From Ecdyonurus torrentis (Eukaryota; Arthropoda; Insecta; Ephemeroptera; Heptageniidae), in NCBI GenBank assembly GCA_949318235.1, contig OX439137.1, positions 3,868,289 to 3,932,288 of the forward strand: DNA of 64,000 nt, read 5' to 3'. Shown here one piece after another: positions 49,190-62,000 of this stretch. The translations under genes and the position numbers were made by a program. Positions within the stretch are counted from its first letter, which is position 1. Each line of letters opens with the position of its first letter. The notes beneath the pieces are model-generated. The model was not told the DNA's origin. It did no database searches and saw only the letters and a list, made by a program, of their open reading frames with translations.

Positions 49190-52100
49190 AAAGAAAAAAA
49201 AAGTTTTAGCTGGTTTAAACCAGTATAAAAGCCCGTTTAAACCGGTTTAAACCGCCGGCTAGGATAAAACTAATAATAGCTGACTTTTTGCAAACCCTAT
49301 CACTTAACACACACTTCTGTAGTTCTTCTTATTAAAATACATTATTATTATTTGTCCACAGTCGCAGCACGGAGAAAACTCTATTGATGACATAAGTACG
49401 TCATCTGAAAATGACTCAGTGACAAGCTTACCATCTGAAAATCATCCATATGTAGATACCATAGAATCAAACACAGTACCTCAAGATAAAAGTTCCTTAC
49501 ATCAGACAGAAAATATAACTCAAATTGATGAAAACCAAGATTTAAATCAAGTGAAAGTACCATTGAATGATGAAGATATTCTGGGTGTTCCTAGTGAATT
49601 AGATTATGAAGTAGATTCAATAGACTGTGAAATAAAACCTGAAATCATTCCTCATATTGTATCAGTACGATCAGGAGTCGAACAGGAATTGTTTGAATCA
49701 ACACAAGAAATTATAACACATCAAAATGTCAACAATGAACCTCGTTATTGTGACATACAACAAGCAGTATCTTCAATACAACATGATAGTAGTAATCAAG
49801 ATACAACTCCAAGTGTTCAGTATCAGAGTCTGCCTAAAATTGAAATTAACAAAGCTCTATCTACAATACAATCGGAATTATTAAATCAAAAAAGTAAGTA
49901 TGAAAATACAATTTCTAATCTATCTAAGATAAACTTGAAAGAAAAAGATATGAGAAACCAGCGCTGGTCTTACCATAGTGAAGAGAGTCCCATAGTTTGG
50001 TGAAAATCTTGCTAGCACAGATATAAAAAACTAACAGATTGGCAATAAACTCAAAAGAGGGATGGAGTATGTTATGCCGTCATCAGTCCTTACAGACTCA
50101 GAGTCTTGGTTTCAGTTTCTCTCTGAGTGTAAGGACTGATGAAAGCATTTTAACTCACTCCATCCCTCTTGGAGTTTATTGCCGAAATATTTCCAATGTG
50201 TTAGTTTTTTTTATATATATATCTGTCAGGGTTTGAAAAAACCCGGGTTTTCCGTTTTTTTTTTTTTTTGAAAAAACCCACTGGGTCTGTTTTTTTTCGG
50301 GATTTCTTAATAAAACCCTGAAAAAACCGTTTTTTTTTTTGGGGTTTTATCAGGTTTTTTTCAAAAAAAAGGTGGGTTTAATCATTTTTTTTTATTTGAG
50401 TCTGTAAAAAATATTTATCTTAAAATATACAAATGCTGGAAATTTTTTTCTAACAAAGATATTAAACTAAAATAACCATATAACTTTTTTTTTCTGTTAA
50501 TTTATTTTAATAAATAATAATAATCTGACCAACAAAGTAAAATATCTGTCACTTTGATTGACAATACCCTGAAAAAGAAATAGAGTAGAGGAGGCTAGAC
50601 AAAATATAATGTATAATTAGGTGTATATCATCTCACTCAAGCAGGTAGGACCCGTTTCGCTTGCGAGCCATGGTTTTTAACAATAAGTTAACCTTTGATA
50701 CCCGTCACAATAAAAAAGTATAGTTTCGCGCGGTGTCAATAGCCATCAATAATTAAAGACTAAATTATTGCAGAAACGTATTATTATGATTAAAAGTTGA
50801 AAACGTGTCATTCTTAAATTAAATCCTGCAATGCAAATTTTGCAAACCATGAAAAAAAAAAAGTGTTGTCTCTCTTTGTTTTGCAACCATGGCTGCATAT
50901 ATGTTAAATCTAAATTTATGTACCTGCACTTTAGGACTTGGTCAGAGTATTATTATTATTATTTGGTTGAGATATATTTATAAATAAAAGACTGATTTAT
51001 GATGAGGTCTTGGGATTTGAGGTATCTGTTGACCTTCACCATTATTTAAATTATAAATTAATTAATGAAATGATGATCGGCCAGACATTTAGAAACTCTA
51101 CACAATCAATGTACTGTTTAAAAAGTAAATATAATGATTCCATATTAAAAAGTATGCATTGTAAGCAAAGTTAAAAAATTAAATTAAACTATCTTTCTTT
51201 GCTTTTAGTCATTTTTTAAGAAGTGGGTTTTTTCGGGATTTTTCAAGGTGTGTTTTTTCGAAAAAAAAACACTGGTTTTTTTCGGGTTGGGCAAAATAGT
51301 CGAAACCCTGTGCTAGCAAGATTTTCACCAAACTATGGGACTCTCTTCACTATGGTAAGACCAGTGCTGGTTTCTCCTAGCATTTTCTTTCAAATTTATC
51401 ATACCTAACCGCGATGGTTTATTTTCCTTAACATATCTTAATTTAATAATACGAGATATTAAAAGGAAAATGAAACATCTCGGTTAGGTATGGGGCAAGG
51501 GGAACAGAGGTAGATATTATTTTTGCCGTATACTGTACCTAACTAATATACGTATCTTATTTAATGCATGACTCCATGTGACTGTGACATGCTCAAGTAA
51601 TTTTCTTATTTGATTGATAATGTCATTACCATATGGCGAAAGCTTTCAGTTATATAAACATTTATAACTATTACTCTGTGCCATGTGAGATCTCAATCTG
51701 TACATAGAAATTCTACTGTGGTAAGGCCCTTGCTGGTATATCTATCCTGTTCTTTATTATTGATCCTAACCACATTTTTTTTTTCTTTTCTTTTTTCTTT
51801 TTTTCTTAAATTGATAAACAATACAACTCATGCTAATGTACATTCTCCAGATGATATGACACCTACAACTCCTACATTACATCAACAAGATGACGAGATG
51901 ATTCCTGTTACTGTTGCAGAAACACCTAGCATAGTGTATACTACTTTTCTAGAAACTAGTAAGAAAAAACGTAAAAATAAATCCAAGTTGGTGACTAGTA
52001 ACACCAATGAATCACAGAGTGCGATATCTACAGCTAAAACACCAGTAAGTACATTTTTTTGTATCTATGTAAACACTTCTTTAAATAGGTATGGTGTGAA

Positions 52101-53080
52101 GATAAAGCATAGGGTCCCTTAATTTCCCATCCTTTTGCATTACAAAACTTTGTTTTTAGCAATTTGTGAAAAGGCTGGAAATATTTAAAACAGGGGCGGG
52201 ATACACTTTTATGCAAATCAAAGAAAAGTAATATATTATAATTAAAGCACATTATACAGGTTATAATTATAATCTATTACTTTTCTTTGATTTGCATATT
52301 AAATCGTAATGATTTCTTCTTCTTATATTTGTATAAATTATATTATAGGGATACACTTTTATGTATTTTTAAGCTAACTTAAAGTTTTTAGATTTTTTTT
52401 TTTGTCACGTCACTTAAATTCCTCCATTTATTTATTGTCATGTAATTTATTAATTAGGAAAGGTTAAAACCATTTTGGTTTGAATTGATAATCAAACCAT
52501 ATAAGGATAGGAGAAACCAACAAGCGCCTTACCACAATGAGGTCCGTAGCTTGGTGAAAATCTTGATTGCACAGGTTACACAAATATATTTACAAGTTTT
52601 AAGACGTTTCAAGGGCAACAGCCCTCTTCTTCAGTTGCTTAGAGTGTAGTCAGAGGGCTGAAGAAGAGGGCTGTTACCCTCAAAACGTCTTAAAACTTGT
52701 AAATATATTTGTGTAACCTGTGCCATCAAGACTTTCACCAAGCTACAGACCTCATTGTGGTAAGACGCTTGTTGGTTTCTCCTATCCTTTAATTATTTAT
52801 TGTCATGAGTTATTAGTTTATGGTAAAGCCCTTGCTGGTTTTCTCCTATAATCTACTAACTGCAATTATTTATTTCCTTGATATACTGTTGAATTGTTAA
52901 AAATGGACAATAAAGCATTACGCCGCTCGAATGAAGTGGCTGGACGATAATTGCATTTCTCTGCCTTCTCATAGCTTGCTGTTTGTAACATCTAAAATGC
53001 ATGTGTGTATTATAAAGATGGGGGTCCACCTTTACTCCTTATTTCCTCTCTTTACTCGTGTCACATGCACCTCTCGTCTC

Positions 53081-53147
<67 letters not shown>

Positions 53148-53654
53148 TTATCATTTCCTTTCCAGCCAACATCTTATAGCAAGTTCAAGAGCACTGACAA
53201 TGAGAGAAAAAGCTGTTACAGTGACCCCAACTAAAACACGCTCTCACGCTAGTTTGGCGCAAGTGTGAATTATTCTTTTCTTTTTGCTCTAGCTACTTGA
53301 CATAATAATTTATGTGGATATAAAATGTTTTTATGGCTACAGATTTGTAGAAAAATAATTTATGCACAGGTAAGAGTAACTCAAGCTGGCACCAAACTAG
53401 CAAGTGAGTCAATTTATTAGTCAATTGGTTCCTTTAAAAGCTGTAGCAATTAAATTAAACACTTATCAGAAATAAATAATAATAAAATAAAATAAAAAAA
53501 TTTAAAGTCTTAACTATAGAGTACTCTAGAAGGGGGGAGTATACGCGATCCAGCAGAATTTTTAAAGCCCTTTCATTGGTTGTTGAAATCGAAATATTCA
53601 AATCTGATTGGCTGATATGCCTAAAAATTTCATTGTTGTCAGTCAATGTTATTT

Positions 53655-53685
<31 letters not shown>

Positions 53686-54887
53686 GGGTTATGAAAATGA
53701 CCGTAAGTAATGGGAAAAAATGAGATTTTGAACACTCATAAAGTTGTCACATTATGAAACTTTCACAGATGAAAATTTATTATTTGGCCAAAAAAAATTA
53801 CATAAATTCAAAAGTAGTAATAATTTGCAAATACTGTTATTTACTGTTTATTTTTGTTCTCTTTCTTGTGAACGCTGTAGTTTTTAAGCAAGCACAAGAT
53901 TTTTGAGTTTGTTTACATTTTATTTTTCATTGTTGGAGCGCATTAGCCAATGAGCCGTTGAGTATTGATTTTTAAAATATGATATTTTTAAAGCTTAACA
54001 AAATTTAATTTTTCGCAAACTGAGGGTTTTGAAATTTTAGACATTAAATGGCCATAAAATGAAGTTTGTTTTGTGAAAATTTCAATGCTGTAACTTCCTT
54101 CGTTCAATAGCTATGACGTTTCAAAATCGCAATTTTTCATATTACTAACGCAGTTTTTCGTGATTTAAAAAACCCAACAAAGGGTGCGCGTATACTCCCC
54201 CCTTCTAGAGTACTCTAGTCTTAACTAACTGGTAAATATATTTTTATGTTTCAGCCTCAAAATTCTAAAAAAATTGATGTAATTGGAAAACTACTGAACT
54301 CAAATTTTGAATATGAAGATAACATAATAACTAGAAAAAGGTTAACATTAATGCATCATGGCAGACCAACTCCTGCATTACCATTATTAGGGGAGAAAAA
54401 AAACACTGCACAAAAAGATGGCTTATGTGGAAAAGTGTCCATGTCAAATTTGAGATTTAAAATTGGACAATATGAAGTAACACCTTGGCTTACAGGGTGT
54501 TCTAAAAGAAGTAGTCTCTATTGTTGGCCATGTTTATTATTTAGTACTCAAACCAATTGTATTTGGAATAGAATAGGTAGAAAAAGTATTTTCCAATTAA
54601 AATCTGGAATTAAACAACATGAAAAAAGAGTAATGCATCTTAAATCATTGAATATATTTAATCAAGTTGATGCTATATTAAAAGACAAAGGTCATTGTAA
54701 TTTAAAATTAAAATTAGTTGATGAAACTGTGGAAATAGTTCAGGAATTTTTTGTTAGTGAATTACATGAAGAAGTTGATATCAAAGAAGAAAGTGATGAA
54801 GAAATGGATGGGTTCGTGGAGTCAGAATGTATCTCGGAGGAAAGTGATTTGTACCTAGAAGAGACTAGTCAGGATCTATTACTGGTG

Positions 54888-54922
<35 letters not shown>

Positions 54923-56190
54923 CTGAATAGAACATTTGCAACAGTAATATCAGTGTTGTTGCGAATAATATGTGTACATATCTCGATTTTTGTCACGCAA
55001 AGCAAAATGTGTATCTCTTTATTTGTCACGCGTAGCAATATGTGTATTTGTTTTTTTTGTCACTCAAAGCAATATGTGTAAATCGAGCGCCATCTCCATT
55101 ACGTTCGGAAAAAAAATTACACATTTTGCTTAGCTTGACAAAAAATGAGATACACATGGATATGTGTGACAAAAAGTAAGATACACTTATCTTTAGTATG
55201 ATTATTGGAGATACACCCTAAAATTGCTGATCACAGGTAATACGCCCTAACTTTTAATTTTGCTGATCACTGGAGATATGCCCTAAAGCAATTTGCTGAT
55301 CAATGGATTTAAGCATATTTTACGCGACCAGGACGATATATTGCTCTCAACAACACCAATATACTCTATGTACTGTACTTAATTAAGGGAGTAGGTGACC
55401 GACTGATATCTCAATAACTGAACATTCACGGCATATAAAATTTACAAGAAGTAAAGATGAAATGTTAATTAAAAATTTAGTTCTGTCAAACACAATAAAA
55501 TATTTTAAGTTATTCCATTTTTAAGACAACATGGCACTAAACTGTTAATTCAAGATTATGATAAATTTGAAAGTAAAGAATAGGATAAAACCTGCATAGA
55601 GGTAAGGTCCTTCCTTGCTGGTTTTCTCTTATCCTTGTCTTTCAAATTTATCATACTTAATTGCAATGGTTTATTTTCCTTAATACAGTATCTATATAAA
55701 AGATTATTATTTTTATTTTTGGTATTGCCATGTTTTGTAAACCCATTTTAAGGCAGTGGGGCACCAACTTGGAGTCAAAAGTCAAAAGTGGAACTTTAAT
55801 TTCACGATAATTCTTCTACGTTATTTATATCGAACAAAACAATTTTTTTTTTCCAAAAAAAAGTTTTAATATTTTTAATTAAAAAAAAGTTTCTAGTATG
55901 ATTTAAAAAATTGGCACTAACATTTGAATGTTCACATTTACATTCTATATTTCAATTGTAATAACTTCAATGTTTGATTTTATGTTTGCATAAATATGTT
56001 TGACATAACTAAACTTTTAAGTAACATTTCTTCTTTACTTGTTAATTTTATATTTTTCAGTTTGTCAGATATCACCTACTCCCTAAATTACTACTCTCTA
56101 GTAATTATATAATGAGTTCCTAAAATCGTCTAAAGCCATAGAATCTACACTGATTTTTTTCCCCTTTTAACTTTATTTTAAGGAAAAAGC

Positions 56191-56221
<31 letters not shown>

Positions 56222-59009
56222 TAGCTGGTTTAAACCAGTATAAAAGCCCGTTTAAACCACTTTAAACCGCCAGCTAGGATAAAACTAATAATAGCTGACT
56301 TTTTGCAAACCCTATCACTTAACACACACTTCTGTAGTTCTTATTATTAAAATACACTATTATTATTTGTCCACAGTCGCAGCACGGAGAAAACTCTATT
56401 GATGACATAAGTATGTCATCTGAAAATGACTCAGTGACAAGCTTACCATCTGAAAATCATCCATATGTAGATACCATAGAATCAAACACAGTACCTCAAG
56501 ATGAAAGTTCCTTACATCAAACTGAAAATATAACTCAAATTGATGAAAACCAAGATTTAAATCAAGTGAAAGTGCCATTGAGTGATGAAGATATTCTGGG
56601 TGTTCCTAGTGAATTAGGTTATGAAGTAGATTCAATAGACTGTGAAAAAAACCCTGAAATCATTCCTCATATTGTATCAGTACGATCAGGAGTCGAACAG
56701 GAATTGTTTGAATCAACACAAGAAATTATAACACATCAAAATGTCAACAATGAACCTCGTTATTGTGACATACAACAAGCAGTATCTTCAATACAACATG
56801 ATAGTAGTAATCAAGATACAACTCCAAGTGTTCAGTATCAGAGTCTGCCTAAAATTGAAATTAACAAAGCTCTATCTACAATACAATCGGAATTATTAAA
56901 TCAAAAAAGTAAGTATGAAAATACAATTTCTAATCTATCTAAGATAAATTTGAAAGAAAAAGATATGAGAAACCAGCGCTGGTCTTACCATAGTGAAGAG
57001 AGTCCCATAGTTTGGTGAAAATCTTGCTAGCACAGATATAAAAAACTAACAGATTGGCAATAAACTCAAAAGAGGGACAGAGTGTGTTATGCCGTCATCA
57101 GTCCTTACAGACTCAGAGTCTTGGTTTCAGTTTCTCTCTGAGTCTGTAAGGACTGATGAAGGCATTTTAACTCACTCCATCCCTCTTGGAGTTTATTGCC
57201 GAAATATTTCCAATGTGTTAGTTTTTTTTTATATCTGTGCTAGCAAGATTTTCACCAAACTATGGGACTCTTTTCACTATGGTAAGGCCAGCGCTGGTTT
57301 CTTCTAGCATTTGCTTTCAAATTTATCATACCTAACGGCGATGGTTCATTTTCCTTAATCTATCTTACTTTAATAATACGAGATATTAAAAGGAAAATGA
57401 AACATCTCGGTTAGGTATGGGGCAAGGGGAACAGAAGGAGATATTATTTTTGCCGTATACTGTACCTAACTAATATACATATCTTATTTAATGCATGACT
57501 CCATGTGACTGTGACATGCTCAAGTAATTTTCTTATTTGATTGATAATGTCATTACCATGTGGCGAAAGCTCTCAGTTATATAAACATTTATAACTATAA
57601 CTCTGTGCCATGTGAGATCTCAATCTGTACATAGAAATTCTACTGTAGTAAGGCCCTTGCTGGTATATCTATCCTGTTCTTTATTATTGATCCTAACCAC
57701 ATTTTTTTTCTTTTCTTTTTTCTTTTTTTCTTAAATTGATAAACAATACAACTCATGTTAATGTACATTCTCCAGATGATATGACACCTACAACTCCTAC
57801 ATTACATCAACAAAATGACGAGATGATTCCTGTTACTGTTGCAGAAACACCTAGCATAGTGTATACTACCTTTCTAGAAACTAGTAAGAAAAAACGTAAA
57901 AATAAATCCAAGTTGGTGACTAGTAACACCAATGAATCACAGAGTGCGATATCTACAGCTAAAACACCAGTAAGTACTTTTTTTTTCTATGTAAACACTT
58001 TTTTTTAATAGGTATGGTGTGAAGATAAAGCATATGGTCCCTTAATTTCCCATCCTTTTGCATTACAAAACTTTGTTTTTAGCAATTTGTGAGAAGGCTG
58101 GAAATATTTAAAACAGGGATACACTTTTATGCAAATCAAAGAAAAGTAATATATTATAATTAAAGCACATTATACACGTTATAATTATAATCTATTACTT
58201 TTCTTTGATTTGCATATTAAATTGTAATGATTTTTTCTTCTTATATTTGTATATATTATAGGGATACACTTTTATGTATTTTTAATTTTTAAGCTAACTT
58301 AAAGTTTTTAGAATTTTTTTTTGTCACGTCACTTAAATTCCTCCATTTATTTACTGTCATGTAATTTATTAATTAGGAAAGGTTAAAACCATTTTGGTTT
58401 GAATTGATAATCAAACCATATAAGGATAGGAGAAACCAACAAGCGCCTTACCACAATGAGGTCCGTAGCTTGGTGAAAATCTTGATTGCACAGGTTACAC
58501 AAATATATTTACAAGTTTTAAGACGTTTCAAGGGCAACAGCCCTCTTCTTCAGTTGCTTAGAGTGTAGTCAGAGGGCTGAAGAAGAGGGCTGTTACCCTC
58601 AAAACGTCTTAAAACTTATAAATATATTTGTGTAACCTGTGCCATCAAGACTTTCACCAAGCTACAGACCTCATTGTGGTAAGACGCTTGTTGGTTTCTC
58701 CTATCCTTTATTTATTTATTGTCATGAGTTATTAGTTTATGGTAAAGCCCTTGCTGGTTTTCTCCTATAATCTACTAACTGCAATTATTTATTTCCATGA
58801 TATACTGTTGAATTGTTAAAAATTGACAATAAAGCATTACGCCGCTCGAATGAAGTGGCTGGACGATAATTGCATTTCTCTGCCTTCTTATAGATTGCTG
58901 TTTGTAACATCTAAAATGCATGTGTGTATTATAAAGATGGGGGTCCACCTTTACTCCTTATTTCCTCTCTTTACTCGTGTCACATGCACCTCTCGTCTCG
59001 TCTTGTCTC

Positions 59010-59062
<53 letters not shown>

Positions 59063-62000
59063 ATAGTTTCCTTTCCAGCCAACATCTTATAGCAAGTTCA
59101 AGAGCAAAGAGAGAGAGAGAGAGAAATAAGGCGTAAATGTGGAGGTGTCAACTGAACACACTCACACTGCATTTTGGTTGTTACACGCAGCAAGCTATAA
59201 GAAGGTGGAGAAATGCAATTATCGTGCAGCCACTTCATTGGAGTGGTGTAATGCTTTATTTATTGTCAATTTTTAAAATTTCAACAATATATCTAAATAA
59301 TAATAATAGTAATAATTTTTTGTTTGTGTGTTTGTTTTAGGTCACATCTTCCAGTGATGCAATTGAAACTCTATTACTTACACCATTTGTACATAATAAC
59401 AAATCAATACTTGCTGAAAGATTAGAAATATTTAAATTAGGTCGACCACAACCTTGTATCAAAACATTAAAATTGGATAACGGAAAACCTAGATTTTTAA
59501 CATTAGATGTTAGAATATATAATAATATAAGATGGATCGCAGGCTCTAGTAAAAGTAATGCACTGTATTGCTGGCCATGTTTATTGTTTAATGAAGATAA
59601 AAATATGTGGAATACAAAAGGAACTAGTTACCTCAAAGGACTTGCACGTTATGTTAGTGTTCATGTTGCAAATAAGTATCATATTGAAGCATTAGCTCGT
59701 TATAAAGTGGTGGAAAATATGATAAACACTTCTGATAATCTAGAAGCGATTGCTGATTTATTTAGCACTTATTCATTTGATCCTCAAGTTAGTAAAAAAT
59801 CAAGTAATGTAACTAAGAATATTCCTGTGCAAAAATTGACTAGTAGTAATTCAGGCAATAGTGTTAATTCAAGTTTAATGGTGAATTGCCCTAATCAAGA
59901 ATTGCCTACATCAGTAAGCAATTTTGAAACTATGAATTATCCTAGGCAAATGTTGCCTTCAACTAGCAATATTGCAATGCAAAATAATTCAGGCGTAATG
60001 GTGAATTATGGTAGTCAACAATTACAAACATCCAGTAGTGTTACTTCCGAAGGCAATATTGGAACAATGAATTACCCTAGGCAAATGTTGCCTTCAACTA
60101 GCAATATTGCAATTCAAAATAATTCAGGCGTAATGGTGAATTATGCTAATCAACAATTGCAAACAACCAGTAGTGTTACTTCAGTAGGCAATATTGGAAC
60201 AATGAATTACCCTAGGCAAATGTTGCCTTCAACTAGCAATATTGCAATGCAAAATAATTCAGGCGTAATGGTGAATTATGGTAGTCAACAATTACAAACA
60301 TCCAGTAGTGTTAATCCAGTAGGCAATATTGGAACAATGAATTACCCTAGGCAAATGTTGCCTTCAACTAGCACTATTGCAATGCAAAATAATTCAGGCG
60401 TAATGGTGAATTATGCTAATCAACAATTGTGTGCAACCAGTGGGGTTAATCCATCAGGCAATATTGGAACAATGAATTACTCTACACAAGTATTGCCTGT
60501 AACTAGTAGCATAGGCAATATTGCAATTCATAATAATTCCAGCCTAATGGTGAATCGCCCTACTCAAATATTGCCTACATCCAGTGGTGTCAATTCAGTA
60601 AGCAATATGGAAACAATGATTTACTCTACACAAGTATTGCCTGTAACTAGTAGTATAGGCAATGTTGCAATTCAAAACAATCAAAGCTTCATGGTGAATT
60701 ACCCTATTCAAGAAATGCCTACATCCAGTCATGGTGTTAATTTAGTAGGCAATATTGGAACAATGAATTACCCTACACAAGTAATGCCTTCCACTAGCAA
60801 TATAGGTAATATTACAATTCAAAATAACTCAAGAATAATGGTGAATTACCCTAATCAACAATTGTGTACCTACAGTGGTGTTAATTCAGCAGGCAATATT
60901 GCAACAATAAATTACCCTGGACAAATATTGCCTTCAACTAGCAATATTGCAATTCAAAATAATTCAAGCTTAATGGTGAATTACCCTAATCAACAATTGT
61001 GTACCCCCAGTGGTGTTCATCCAGTAGGCAATATTCCAACCATGAATTACCCTGGACAAATATTGCCTTCAACTAGCAATATTGCAATTCAAAACAATTC
61101 AAGCTTAATGATGAACTACCCTAATCAACAATTGTGTACCGCCAGTGGTGTTAGTTCAGTAGGCAATATTGCAACATTGAATTACCCCGGACAAATATTG
61201 CCTTCGGCTAGCAATATTGCTATTCAAAATAATTCAAGCTTAATGGTGAATCGCCCTATTCAAATATTGCCTACATCCAGTGGTGTTAATCCAGCAGGCA
61301 ATATTGAAACAATGAATTATCCTGGACAAATATTGCCTTCAACTAGCAATATTGCTATTCAAAATAATTCAAGCTTAATGGTGAATCACCCTACTCAAAT
61401 GTTGCCTGCATCCAGTGGTGTTAATCCAGCAGGCAATATTGAAACAATGAATTATCCTGGACAAATATTGCCTTCAACTAGCACTATTGCTATTCAAAAT
61501 AATTCAAGCTTAATGGTGAATCGCCCTACTCAAATGTTGCCTACATCCAGTGGTGTCAATCCAGTAGGCAATATTTCAACAATTAGTTACCCTGGACAAA
61601 TATTGCCTTCAACTAGCAATATTGCTATTCAAAATAATTCAAACGTAGTGGTGAATCAACCTACTCAAATATTGCCTACATCCAGTGGTGTCAATCCAGC
61701 AGGCAATATTGGAACAATAAATTTACCTACAAAAGTATTGTCTGCAAATAGTAACTTAAGCAATAAAACAAATAAAAACAATTCAAACGTAGTGGTGAAT
61801 CGCCCTACTCCAATATTGCCTAAACCTACCAATGTTAATTTAGGCAATCCTCCAAATAATTGTGAAACAACATCAAGTATTGCTCTTCTTGAAAAGATAC
61901 ACAAACCAAAGGCCATTCCAGAATCAAAGGTAAGAAAAAGTTTTAGGATTTTTTAATTACTTGAAATTAGCTATTAAATAAATACATTTTATATAGTGTA

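Larger units (their letters stand above)
40085..53190 (+). repeat. Tandem duplication, unit A (with later insertions)
   Basis: Matches 53191-59104 nearly base for base outside three additions: the Penelope-like element (40380-46537 with its foldback), the 1084-bp insertion 50227-51310, and length changes in homopolymers. It carries TTF exons 47329-47958, 49362-49893 and 51851-52044. The left edge is at GCACTGACAA within a MITE; the right edge is the junction at 53190/53191. Confidence 0.85.
53191..59104 (+). repeat. Tandem duplication, unit B
   Basis: Starts at the junction TTCAAGA/GCACTGACAA and ends within a palindromic MITE at TTCAAGAGCA. It carries TTF exons 54255-54884, 56377-56908 and 57776-57969. 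It lacks the Penelope element and the 1084-bp insertion, so it records the earlier state. Confidence 0.85.

Noticed and set aside
50085..50215. Hammerhead-like motif in the exon-inserted palindrome (GGACTGATGAAAGC followed by GCCGAAATATTTCC)
   Set aside because: There is an extra A between the core and stem II, stem I can form only three pairs, and stem III only two. The match is too weak to call, although the family deserves a covariance search.
61665..61916. Antisense 83-residue ORF
   Set aside because: It is the reverse of the 45-residue repeat array in the TTF gene, where low stop density is a composition effect.
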